Assembly (NCBI RefSeq): GCF_933775445.1
Contig: NC_065874.1
Span: 6,095,001-6,159,000 of the forward strand
Direction: 5' to 3'
Length of the DNA: 64,000 nt
DNA from: Argentina anserina
Taxonomy: Eukaryota > Streptophyta > Magnoliopsida > Rosales > Rosaceae
The notes beneath the pieces are model-generated. The model did no database searches. It was given only the letters and a program-made list of their open reading frames with translations, and was not told where the DNA came from. A program made the position numbers and the translations under genes. Position 1 is the first letter of the stretch, and each line of letters opens with the position of its first letter. Of this stretch, positions 48,842-60,961 are shown in pieces.

Positions 48842-49586
48842 TTTGATGCTACACTTTGGCACTTTGCTACGATACACCACATGTGTTTGTTGAGAATATA
48901 CATTATGCATTGAGAATTGAGATTTAACATGTGAGTCTATTAGAGTTTGGATCACTCTATCCATTATCAATTGATTTTGGATGTGAACCCAGACTGTGTC
49001 TCAATTCCCAATGTGTGATGTATATTATCAACACGCTCACGTACGTGTGGTGAATTTTCAAGTCATACACGTAGATAATTTTGGGTAACATGGAGTGCGT
49101 GTGGTCATTTGGGCCACACGTGGACGTGAGTAAACTGCTCTTATACTATAATAAAGTGATATGAGATTCATATCCAAAATTAATTGACAATAGATACAAT
49201 GATCTAAACTTTTATAAATTCTCTGAATATGTCTCATTTTCTCTCATGAGAGATGTATATTCTCAACAGTATTCGCTCCATTGGTTGATATATAGTTGTA
49301 CACAACTCAAGGACTGCAGCATCAGTTGATCAGAAACAGAACAGAGCCTCTTTGATCAGTCTTCTTTCTTCTTCTGGTAACTAAGTGAGATTTAAAAGGC
49401 AAGATAGAGATATCGACCTATACGTTCTCGCTTAGATTAAGACTAGTGAAACTATAGGTAAGCAGTGATATTTGAAAATTGACAAACACGTGTGTGGTAG
49501 GTACCACGTACGAAAGCTATGTATATTCAATTCCCATTTCTATCTTATTAATATTATCCTTGAACTCCTTCTAATTCAACATCCAC

Positions 49587-49593
49587 TATAAAA
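49587..49593 (+). promoter_or_regulatory. TATA box of the intact alpha-glucosidase gene
   Basis: CACTATAAAACCC lies 79 bases upstream of the ATG at 49666, a typical plant spacing. Confidence 0.7.
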
Positions 49594-49665
49594 CCCAGCT
49601 CAAGTGCTCTACACTTCTCTGTCTTCTATCACCATTGTTTCACCAAATTATAAGAAGTTACAAGC

Positions 49666-52600
49666 ATGGAAAGAAACAGATCAAACTATACACCAAAAGC
49701 AATAGTGTTTCTTCATCTGCTACCATTCTTCTTCATCTTTTCTCTGGATTGTTTAGTTGCAGAAGAGCCAATAGGATATGGATATAAAGTCGAGTCTGTG
49801 AATTCTGATCACTTCGGGAAGACATTGACGGCTAATCTTGGCCTGATCAAGAGCTCTTTGGTCTATGGACCTGACATCCCAAATCTCAAGCTTTCTGCCA
49901 GGTACACCTCTACTGATCAACCATTAATATTATATATTTATTAGCTCATTTTAGCTGAATGATCTTCATGTACTTGGTTGCTTTCTGGGATTGAACAAAG
50001 ATCGATCGGGATTATTTTTGGGGGTTGACTACAAGAACATGGAAGATTTGATATGAACTAATATTCTTTTGGAAAGGAGAACATCTGAGCCGTCCATAGT
50101 AATGATAGACGGCATTCAGATCAGACTAGTGGGTTGGAAACTTGGAATGTAGGATGAAGTTAAGCAGCAATCTTTTTTTTTTTTTTTCCATTACCAAAAA
50201 AGATTGCTGCCTCTAGTTTTCTTCCAAGTAATTCCAACAATACATGCTAAATATCTAGTCCTTTTTTTAAGTGTGATTACTTAAGTGTAAATTAGCACCA
50301 AAATAGTTTAACTCGACCAGACTCATCTGCATATTATTCCATTACATAGTACATACAACAATAGATGATCAGTAATTCAGTATATCACTAGCTATATATA
50401 ACTTCGTTAAGAAGTTGGAACATGACATGATATGTTTTTGAAGCAATACTCTCCAACATAATTTGTAGGGAAAATTTTGGCACTGAGTACATTAATTATG
50501 GACCGCTATTAATTTCAGTACACCAAATTTTAAAACATAAGTTTTGGTACATAAGACTTCAAGTCCAACCGAATAAACATACACATCGTTATTAACGACG
50601 TTAGTTTAGTGACATATGCCATATTTTAGAAGCAATTTAATCTCATCACTTTTTCCCCTCTTTTTTTATTCTGACTTCTCTCGTCACTTAATTAAGCAAC
50701 TCAGATCTCATCTCTCTCTTGGCACAATCTCTATATTGATTACCTACTTGCACCACCACCCTCCCAACATATATCCTCCAAAACACAAGAGACAACCAAA
50801 GCCCCAAGAACTTGACCATACCCAAACCTCAACGCTGCCTATGGTCAGTTCCAGAAGCTCTATTGTCGGCAGCTTGACCCACCTTGGTTGACCAATGCTC
50901 TGAGATGTACAAGCAGCTACGGCGGTAGGTTCGGGGGTGGTGAGGGACAACATTGATGGCAAAGATGGTGATGGTGATGTAGGAGAGCAGGGTGAAGAGT
51001 GAGTTGATGGCAAGGATGGAGAAGATTGTAGAGATCGACAGTGTGCCGATGCAAATCTCATGGAACATCAATATTTGGCGTTTGGAAATCGGCATTAGTG
51101 ATGACCATGAGCCATTCAGGAGACGATAATTGATCATGTTTCATTGGAGGCAACAACACCGTTGGAATTCGTGGGTGAATGAGATTTATAGTGGATGCAG
51201 AGTTGATCTTGTGTAGAGTGTGAGTGGCGTGTAAATGAGAGAATAAGAAAGAGACATAAACATGAATTACTGCATTACTCTTTGATAACGAATTAATGGC
51301 ATAGTTAACATTGTTATTGACGCATGTACTGCTCGTGTAACAAACTTCTTAGTTTGTGTGTTAGAGTTTATAATTTATAACTTGATGTATCGATATTAAT
51401 AGTGTACTAAATTTCATGTAATATTTGTAAAAAAATTCCTAATTTGTAATATGATTATATGAAACAGCTATGAAACCAAAGAGAGACTACGAATTAGAAT
51501 AACGGACTCAAATAACCAAAGATGGGAAATCCCACAAGACCTTCTCCCCCGCCAAACTCCACAAACATCCCACCATTCCATCTCCGACAATGATCTCATT
51601 TTCACCCTCCGCAAAACCACCCCATTCGGCTTCACCGTCACCCGCCGCTCCTCCAACGATGTCGTTTTCGACGCCACCCCAAACCCCTCCGACCCTTCCT
51701 CTATCTTCGTCTTCAAGGACCAGTACATCCAGCTTTCCTCGTCTCTCCCGGAAACCCGGTCCTCCCTCTACGGCCTTGGTGAACACACCAAACCCTCCTT
51801 CAAGGTCCAACCCAACCAGACTCTCACGCTCTGGGCCGCCGACATTGGCAGCGCCAACGTCGACGTCAACCTCTATGGGTCCCACCCCTTCTACATGGAC
51901 GTGAGGTCACCGTCCGGCGATGGGAATGTTACCGCGGGAGCTACTCATGGAGTGTTGATGTTGAATAGTAATGGCATGGATGTAAATTATGGCGGAGACA
52001 GGGTTACTTATAAGGTGATTGGCGGAGTTGTTGACTTGTATTTCTTTTCCGGCCCGACGCCGGAATTGGTGATGGAGCAGTACACGGAGCTCATTGGCCG
52101 ACCTGCCCCCATGCCTTACTGGTCTTTTGGTAAGTAGTGAATTCTAAATCCTACCTTGGTAATTTGTAAATTTCATTTTGGAGTATTGATATATAGTTTG
52201 TTCAAACTGAAATTCATATATAATGTAGTGTATACACTAGAAGCGTAATGTTAACCAAACAAAAAGAATTTACCGGCGTAATGTGAATACTAGTGTCACA
52301 ATATGTTAGACCGACTGCGAAAGGTCATCTCTACATGCATTATACACATGAAATTGAGGAGATCAAGCTGATACCGAGGGGTAAATTTACTTACCATTGT
52401 TTCGATATTCTACCAGGATTCCACCAGTGTAGATATGGTTACAAGGATGTAGATGATCTTGAGGGGGTGGTTGCTGGTTATGCAAATGCTAGCATCCCTC
52501 TTGAAGTTATGTGGACAGATATTGACTACATGGATGCTTACAAGGATTTCACTCTTGATCCTATCAACTTTCCACTGGATAAAATGCAGACCTTTACAAA

Positions 52601-54542
52601 CGCCCTCCACCAAAATGGCCAGAAATATGTGCTCATCTTGGACCCTGGTGAGCCGCAATAGACACTAATTGCATTTTTATTATTTCTTGCATCCGCTTGT
52701 GAGTTTTCTTTTCATATTGTCGGTATGTTATGTTATCAGACTGTCAATCTGAACTGTTAAGATTAGGCTTTGAGGAAACAAAGCATAAGTAGAACCGAAC
52801 ATTGTTGCTAAATGTTTCTCTACCATATGATTCGGCTCTTGCAGGTATCAGCATAAATGAGAGCTATGCAACTTATATCAGAGGGAAGGAAGCAGATGTT
52901 TACATAAAACGTGATGGCATTCCTTACCAGGGAAATGTATGGCCTGGTGATGTTTACTACCCTGATTTTGTACATCCACAAAGTGAACAATATTGGGCTA
53001 ATGAGATCAAACTATTTCAAGACCAACTGGCTTTTGATGGTCTCTGGATTGATATGAATGAGCTATCCAACTTTATAACATCTCCTCCCTCTCCGAATTC
53101 CACACTTGATGATCCACCTTACAAAATCAATGATTCCGGAGTTCAGCGCCCGATCATTAGTAAAACCGTTCCGGCATCAGCTCTACACTTTGGTAATGTG
53201 ACAGAGTATAATGTTCACAACATGTATGGGTTCTTGGAATCTAAAGCAACACACCAGGGGTTGATCAATGCTACTGGTAAGAGACCATTTGTACTTTCTA
53301 GATCAACCTTTGTAAGCTCTGGTAAGTACACAGCACACTGGACCGGAGACAATGCAGCTAGATGGAGTGACTTGGCCTACACAATTCCAGGCATTTTGAA
53401 TTTTGGACTATTTGGAGTTCCGATGGTTGGAGCTGATATATGTGGTTTCTCTCAGAATACTACTGAAGAACTCTGCCGGCGATGGATTCAGGTAACTGAG
53501 CATCAGCCTTTAGCTTGAACATTGAATACTTGCAGGCGTTGCAGCAGAGTTACACCACATTGTCTTCATTTATCACTTTTGCATAAGCAATTTTACTAAC
53601 TTTATTGTCTTAATGTCTTATTGATCTGTCTACATGCAGCTGGGGGCCTTTTATCCGTTTTCTAGAGATCATTCAGAGAAGTTTACTATCCGCCAAGAGC
53701 TCTATGTTTGGGAATCAGTAGCTGCATCAGCAAGGAAGGTACTAGGCCTCCGTTACCGGTTGCTCCCCTTGTTCTACACATCTATGTATCAGGCACACAA
53801 AAAAGGGACCCCCATTGCAAGGCCCCTCTTCTTCTCTTTTCCTGAAGATACCAATACATACGACATCAGTTCACAGTTCCTGATTGGTAAAGGTGTAATG
53901 GTGTCACCTGTGTTGCAGCAAGGAGCAACTTCAGTCGAGGCGTATTTTCCAACTGGAAACTGGTTTGATCTCTTCAACTACTCCCGATCAGTGAGTGTAG
54001 ACTCGGGAGAGCATGTTATATTGGACGCACCAGCTGATCATATAAATGTACATGTCCGCGAAGGTAACATTTTGGCCTTGCAAGGAGAGGCATTGACAAC
54101 ACAAGCTGCTCGAAAGACTGCATTTGAACTCTTGGTGGTCTTCAGTGGTAGCGGAGAGAGCACTGGAGAAGTATTCTTGGATGATGGAGAGGAAGTTGAA
54201 ATGGGAGGAGTGGGAGGGAAGTGGAGCTTAGTCAAATTCTATAGTGGAGCAGCAAATGGAATTGTGTTTTTGAGCTCAAAGGTTAAAAATGGAGGATTTG
54301 CTTTGAGCCAGAAATGGATCATTGATAAAATTACCTTCATTGGGTTGGAAAAAGTTGATGGATCAGAAGGGTTTGCAGTCAACATTACTAAGGGAACAAA
54401 TTTGAAAGGAAAGTCGGTTGTCAAGACCAATATTCACACTGATGAGCGTTTTGCCATGGTAGAAGTATCCAGTGTATCCATTCTTATAGGAAAAAAGTTT
54501 GGGTTGGAGCTGAGGCTAAAGCATGACACCAATACTCTTTAA
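49666..54542 (+). CDS. AGLU1: Alpha-glucosidase, glycoside hydrolase family 31
   Basis: Exons: 49666-49901, 51468-52129, 52417-52647, 52845-53491, 53640-54542; 2679 nt, 892 aa, all GT-AG. An N-terminal signal peptide (about residues 12-31, ending CLVAEE) is followed by the GH31 N-terminal domain (YGYKVESV onward). The TIM-barrel carries the nucleophile Asp at about 446 (GLWIDMNE) and the acid/base Asp at about 545 (AHWTGDN). C-terminal beta domains include [13 protein letters not shown] and [10 protein letters not shown]. It resembles plant acid alpha-glucosidases (AT5G11720 type, from memory) more than XYL1 alpha-xylosidase, based on WTDIDYMD and the short loop after DMNELSNF. It should release glucose from maltose, malto-oligosaccharides or starch in the apoplast or vacuole. 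Many N-glycosylation sites are visible. Intron 1 is 1566 bp, against 358 bp in the upstream pseudogene. Confidence 0.95.
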
Positions 54543-54841
54543 CTGGACAGTTAGTTACACACGTAAATTTATGGCATCCAAACCATAGACATGAGACTTG
54601 TAATAAGTATTGGAAGCAGCGGTAAGAGAAAAGATGCAACTTAGACTCAGTATTCTGATATTCCGACAAAAATATTTGTAGGCCCAAGTGCTAAGGAATT
54701 GGATAATCACCATCCCTTTCAATTTCAGCAGCCAGAATATATTATATCTTACATCATATTGTTCCACAAAATGTATCATCACTTTTCTTAATCACATACT
54801 CGAGAACTGTACTGCATAATTGACTGGGTGATCAATTCAGA

Positions 54842-57800
54842 TTAGCCTTTTGAATTCCCACCAAATTCTTCCAAGAGCCGCTCGATGGTCTTTCTTGATG
54901 TCATCTTGTCAATCTCAAAAGCTCGCATCTGCTCTGGGAGACCTACATGGCCATCATACAAAATTGCAACTAATCATGGAAACTTCGAAGCTAAAATGTG
55001 TGCAATCATCAACAAACGACAACTTATATGCATTTCAGACAATCATCATACTGAGGTATGAGTTTCTGTCTTTTCGATGTACTCTTTCAAAATTTAAGTA
55101 GGATATAAATGCAATTTTGCCAACCATAAGAAACTGAAGTTCATGTTCTGCAGAGTTTTAAAGCGATTCATACCTGGCTTGGGGATAGCTTTCAGGGGTA
55201 GTTTGGAAGCACTCAAGTTCAAGAAAGACAGCAGATTCCTCATGAGCTCCACTGACTGAGCGGAGACTAGGATCTCTCTCTAAAGTAGACCAAAGATAAA
55301 GTGATGTCACTCCATATTTACCAACTAGAAAAAAAAAATGAAAGTGCTCTTTGGAATATGCATGGTCAGTAGCAGGGAATTAATAATATTTTAATATTGC
55401 TCATCTAGTTTTTTTTTCCTGGGTAACATAAAGCTGTATGATCATAATTCTTTAGCATGGCATGAACATAAAATCGAAGCATCTGTCTTACCTTGAAGGT
55501 CTTTTTCAAATCATAATACCCAGAAACAATCATGAGAAGACGAAGTTTCTCCATCTCTGAAATCACACATTAAATTATAAAAATTGAACAAAAAAAAAGA
55601 AGAAGACGGGAACATAATTACATATGAATGAATGAATATGTTGCTTGGAGTCTTAATGTGTTAATAATCCAGAAATAATTTGAAGAGGTCATCTTAATAT
55701 TGCACTGGTAGGGGAAATCCACAAAAAGAATATAATTACAAGTCGGGCAATGAAAATAAACACTGCATTAAATATGATAAAGACCAACATACATCATGAT
55801 ACTTCCATTATAATTCGCATAAATAGGAAGAAATAACTTAAATGTGCTTGGACTAAAGCACAACACATGGATTATAAATTTAGGATTTACTACCCTTAAC
55901 TTTAGGTCATTTATCAGGTGTGTCCCTTTTCTTTTATTTCAATCATGTGTGCCCTTGTACTTTTGAATTTCAATCAGACTAATAAAAGTCTTCAAATTTC
56001 CTTCAAACTTATGCCATCAAAATAATGAGATAGATATCTATAAGATGTTTTTGTGCTTCATAAAGGGTCATAAACTGAATGATGGTTCATTATTCTCTCA
56101 TTCACATCTAGATCTTGACGTCATCGTAGGCTCAAATTAAAATTGTATCCGGTTGTTAAGGTTTTTAAAAACTTTAGGAGCACACATGATTGAAAGAAAA
56201 GAAAAGGGGCACACCTGATAAAGGACCTAAAGTTCAGGGTAGTAAATTGAAATTAATCCAATTTAGGATTAATCCAATTTATCATCTAGTACACATATGG
56301 TTCACCAAATATACTGCATAATCCCACTTGGATTTAATAGTAAATGCTTTTTGTTTCTTGTGAAACAGAACCACTTTATGCTTAATCGAGAATTTATCAA
56401 ACACCAATGAGGAAATGGGTTTATTTCTCAGGAAAAAAAGAAAAAGAGAAGTTCTCATAGAAACGACAACCTGATGCGTGAAATGATGTGTGCAAGCTAT
56501 ATAACAATGTTCGTGAGATAGCTCATCTTTCATCCACGAAGATACAATACCTATTCAAGAAATTACAATAGGTGATAACAATGAGATAAAGTACACTTAC
56601 GCTGAAAATATTTTATTTCACGCACTGTGGAATCCTCATTATCAAGAAATTCTGCTATAGACGTCCCAATAGAACTCATTCCAATATGTGATACTGTCAA
56701 TCTAGAGCCAGCATTGTCCTGATTACCTATTTCAACATTTCCAAGTCATTGGAAACAATTGTTCATGATATAAGACAAAAAAAAAAATTCCTATGCCAAA
56801 GCATGGAATATCCGAATATCATAAAACTAAATTATCAGTCTGATGTCATTGGTTCTACTGGTTTTATATTGTGCCAGTAGTGACCGCAGATGACTGGTCA
56901 CACCAATTTATAGAACACTCAATCTTTAGAGATATATACATAGCATTATGCAGGCCCGAGATGCACCATTAAGTGAAAATTAAGGGTTGGTTCAAGTTTC
57001 TACCTACGCGTGTCCACTTTTTGAAATCCTTGCGCAATACATCATCTACTCTGAGACCAGTTACATCATACATTTTGTATCTCACTGAAATCAAGAAAAC
57101 AATTTAATTATTGAAAATGAAAAATTGAGAGCTAGAAAGTAAGTGTAAGTGGAGGACCAGGTACATACATAATTGGTAAAGACCATTGTATCCAAAGCGA
57201 CCAGCACCATGGATTAGCATTGTAGCCATGTATTTATCTTTGATGGAACAATTAGAACTGCTCAGGTTTGCAGAATCTAATAGGATGGCAGCCAACTGCA
57301 GGCAATCAGGAATATTGTTTTGTTAATCAATAATAGGAGGTGTGAGTAAACTCTAAACAATTAGGTGATATTATTTTATAGTTTTTTTTTCTTCATAAAA
57401 TTATATGCAAATCGACAGTATTTTATAGTAAAATCACACTTCTCAGAGCAATATGGCATCCTCCCCTGGAGGGTCTAGAATCATGAAATAACTACGCATT
57501 GTATAACAAGATAAGGGGTGAAAAGGAAGCTACCAAAACTCGACTGAATCCATGTCCAGCCAAAATCTCAGGTGAAAGCAGTGCAAACTTCTCAGCGATT
57601 GGAGTACAGCATGAACTGTCCTGTTTGGTATAACAAGGCAACCAGCATAGTGTTCAGAAAAAATAGTGATAATGTCAGCATGCTTACGCTCGTATAGACA
57701 TTTTATTTGTATATACATATGTAAAATGCATTAAAAAGGAGCCAAATATTCAAACAAAAAGATAATATTTGGCTCAAGCAAATCGTACAATAATTTAAAG

Positions 57801-60231
57801 ATAGAAACAACAAATTGCAAAAAGCACTGTATCAAACCATTCAGACTTTACTGCACAAATAATTTTCAGTTCTTCATAAGTTGTGTACTAACTGAAAAGA
57901 AACAGTCCATTCATACTTGTAAAAAAACAGACCTCTCCTACAGTAACAGTATCAACCCAGGGGTATACAGGGTCACCCTGCAAAATGAAAAGAAATCTTT
58001 AAATAGCTGATTTAAATTGAAGGTTCCTCGAAGATGTAAGGTAACCTAGTAAAGTAAACATAATTCAACAATCACCTTTCCGCAATTGAAAATTTCAACT
58101 ACTGCATCTTTCAATGCCTGTTTTAGGAAGACACAATAATCAATAAATTCCTGAGGTTAAGAACACAAGTGTATCCAGATTTCAAATGTAAGTACCTCTT
58201 GCTTTGTTGGGAGCTTGTAGCCATTTAGTAAAACCAGTTTAAGACTCCCAAATAGATCATAATATGACAGATCGATCTGCTCAATATTCCATAATCAAGA
58301 GGAAGCATATAAGTTGAACAGGCATGTCACAAATGACCGGACTTGTTTGCTCTTATGCATTGTTCTATCCAGGTGGAAGACCATAACAGAACTTGACAAG
58401 AAATAAGCAACTTGCAAGCATTTCTGTTGCAAGTAGAACATACCTCATCTACAAAGATTAAGGACTTTTGATCAATTTGACAGGAATCAAGCAACCATTT
58501 GACTTCGGCTTGAGAGCTTATCTCAGACCTTTTCATGTTGATCACAGGAACCGTGCATAGATGGTCAGTTTTATGTGTTTCATTCAGGTAGAAAGCATAC
58601 ATTATGGTTGAGGCAACAGATCCGACATCTGTAAATTGTGATATAATGATTACAAGAACCTCAAATCAGTCACAGAATTGATGCCCACATAGGCCAAATG
58701 CACTCTGCATGCCTGACTATAGATGAGCATGGACATTGGACAACGAAAATCCTTAGAATGACAATGTGGTTAAAAGTATCAGTAGAAATGATAAAAATAG
58801 AAATCAATCAAGATAAAGACTAGGTAACAAATTTAAAATGTTAATAACAAACTTTTCGCCTTTTTAGGGCACATCAGATATATAAAAGATAGTGTGAGCA
58901 TATTGTAGCCTCCTCTTGTTGTGTAGGAGAAGTTTCAAAGGCAATGATACAGATATAACACAGAAGAAAGATAGGCATTTACCAGGAACATCTTGAGCTA
59001 TTACTGCATGTAAGAATCTTCCAGGGACACCAGCATTAACTTCATTTTTTGTCGCTTTTAGGAACAGATTAAGCCTCTTAATGCTTGGACATGACTCAGC
59101 AATTTCGAACAGCGGTGAGTTTCCGTTGTAAAATGAAGCTGCAGACTGAGGAAGTGGAACTGCAGACAGGTCTTCCTTCCTTCTATTAACACAAAACACT
59201 TTCTCAACTGTGGGACTCATATCACTAGATACAATCTCATGCTGCTGATTATTATTTTCAGCAGCCAAGTTAAAGCTACACACAGTCTGAACATTTGTGA
59301 ATTCGAAGGCCTCTACTTTCACATTTTCTGGCCATTCAAATTTCTTTTCTGGACTATGCTCAAAAGGGTTCTTTTTTAAACTAAGTGAAGAGTGTTTTTT
59401 CTTTGGGGTAATTTGATCATAGGGTTTTTCATTTGGACTGAACTGATCAAACACATTTAATACGGCTTCTTGCTGCGGTCTAAGACCAATATCTGACACA
59501 GACCGAGCAATGTTCTTGCCGGGACTTGCATTAAAATCAACCGGTGGGGGAGGGCCATCTATCAGCCCATTAAAAAATGGGTTCTTTCTTGCACGTCTAT
59601 AAGTGTCCTGAAAATGCAATTGAGGCACAGTTTAAATGCAATTCAATGATATAATGAAAAGGGTAACCAAGAAATGAGTTAAAGATTGAAGCTTGCCACA
59701 AGTTTCAAACAATTCCAAGATCAAATCAAAAGGGTAGGCAGCAAGTGAGTTGATGATTCAACCTCTCGGCACAATTTACAATACAATCCAACAATGAAAT
59801 CAAAAGGGTAAGCTGCAAATTAGTTAAAGGCTGAACTTCTCAAAATTTTATGACAACTAAACAGTGAAACACAAATGGTAAGGAGCAAATAAGTTAAAGT
59901 TAGAACCTGCCACAATTTTCAATACAATTCAACAGTAAGCAGCTTATGAGTTAAACATTAAACTTTGGCACAATTTCATTACACTTCAACAAAGAAATTA
60001 AAAGGGTAAAGCAACAAATTGCAATTGACTTAAACACTGAGGCACAGATTCAATACAATTCAACGATTCAATGAGAAAACGACATGGGTAACTTAAAAAC
60101 TGAATCTTGGCAAACTATCAACGCAATTCTAATATCAAACGATAAAGGATAAGCAGAAAAGTGAGTTAAAAGAGCGAAACCTTGAGAGGCTGAGCAAGTG
60201 CTCTTGGTTTTGGGCTTGTTGGAGACCTCAT
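54842..60231 (-). CDS. PRUNE/DHH-DHHA2-like protein with degenerate DHH motif
   Basis: Exons on the minus strand: 60181-60231, 58983-59607, 58444-58628, 58196-58276, 58076-58117, 57933-57977, 57534-57620, 57169-57295, 57004-57084, 56601-56726, 55492-55556, 55174-55279, 54842-54942; 1722 nt, 573 aa, all GT-AG. Residues 1 to about 210 are low-complexity and Ser/Pro/Lys-rich, probably disordered and plant-specific. Residues from about 215 resemble PRUNE exopolyphosphatases of the DHH superfamily: AVIAQDVPDVGSVASTIMYA, VPVINMKRSE, SLIFVDEIDL, KLVLLNGYKLP (about 300-310), then a DHHA2 region with ILLDSAN, YDVTGL, VDDVLRKDFK and the C-terminal ERLLEEFGG. Where active relatives have a DHH triplet, this protein has Asn-Gly-Tyr, and the first metal-binding Asp cluster is also altered. 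Phosphatase activity is therefore doubtful. The role is unknown, possibly a scaffold. It is head to head with NMNAT. Confidence 0.85.
55886..56246. mobile_element. Small element with ~85-bp inverted arms in DHH-gene intron 10
   Basis: The left arm, TTTACTACCCTTAACTTTAG, pairs with the inverted right arm TTTACTACCCTGAACTTTAG. Pairing runs about 85 bases through ATCAGGTGTG and CAATCATGTGTG. The element is 361 bp and lies inside intron 10 (55557-56600). No clear target duplication was found, so its superfamily is undecided. Confidence 0.7.
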
Positions 60232-60961
60232 GATGATGAAGACGAAGAAGAAGAAAAGAAGAAAGGCCAAGAGTAATGCAAAGGAGGAAGCTTTGAAGGC
60301 ATTGGAAGGCGGCAGAGTCCATGAGTCAAACAAGAGCACAAAAGGCCACTGTGAGCTTTGTGATACCCGCCATATTGAGTCTGGAGCAAAATATAGGAAA
60401 CAAGTACCTTTCAGAACTCAAAAAGTATCCAACTTTTTTAACCGTGCCTCCACCTTTTAACTTGAAGTAAAAAAAACCTTTTAACTTGAAGTAAAACGAA
60501 CCTTTTAACTTTGATCCCATAGTAAAACACTTGGCTTTCAACTTTCAAGTTTCAAAAGCCACATATCACAAAAGATCAGAAGTCTTCCAGTTTTACTTAG
60601 CTTGGAGCTTGGGTTGGAGGAGATTTGTTCTCAAAAAGGGTATTGATTTTTCAATTAATTAGTCTGGGTTTAGCTTATTTGCGTTTCATAGTCTTTGGGT
60701 ATCTTTCGATTGTAATCTTGTTAATGCTTGATTATGCTGTATTTGGCTGGTACGAGAGTGTTAGATTTGGATGGAAGTTCTTGTTTTTTCATTGTGGGTT
60801 TTCGTGCTGTAGATTTGTTTAGCTTGTGAAATCAACAGGGTTGGGCAGATAGAAAGGCTGTTAGAGACTTAATACACCCAGTAGGTTGGGGTTAATTTTA
60901 TCTGTGAAAACAAGAGATACAGTTGTTTGATTTGTTCTTTTTATTGATTATACCAGGTGTC
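60232..60961. promoter_or_regulatory. Bidirectional promoter region of the DHH-like gene and NMNAT
   Basis: 730 bases separate the two divergent start codons. Near the minus gene is a purine-rich leader (GAAGAAGAAGAA on plus). At about 60450-60510 a 24-bp unit (CCTTTTAACTTGAAGTAAAA) is repeated about 2.5 times. Just before the NMNAT ATG, TTATACCAG|GTGTC reads as a 3' splice site, so the NMNAT leader probably contains an intron. Confidence 0.5.

Larger units (their letters stand above)
47075..49586. other. Intergenic region between the alpha-glucosidase genes
   Basis: It holds the 3' end of the pseudogene, a Mutator-like MITE (47870-48428) and a 78-bp tandem duplication (48682-48841). The remainder is A/T-rich with no recognised gene. 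A 105-codon minus-strand frame (48653-48970) is open mainly because the 78-bp unit is a multiple of three. Confidence 0.5.

Noticed and set aside
48653..48970. 105-codon minus-strand frame with an internal repeat
   Set aside because: The frame is extended by the 78-bp duplication, which is divisible by three; no domain or homologous gene is visible.
51508..51885. Long antisense frame across alpha-glucosidase exon 2
   Set aside because: Shadow frame caused by G/C-rich third positions in the sense exon.
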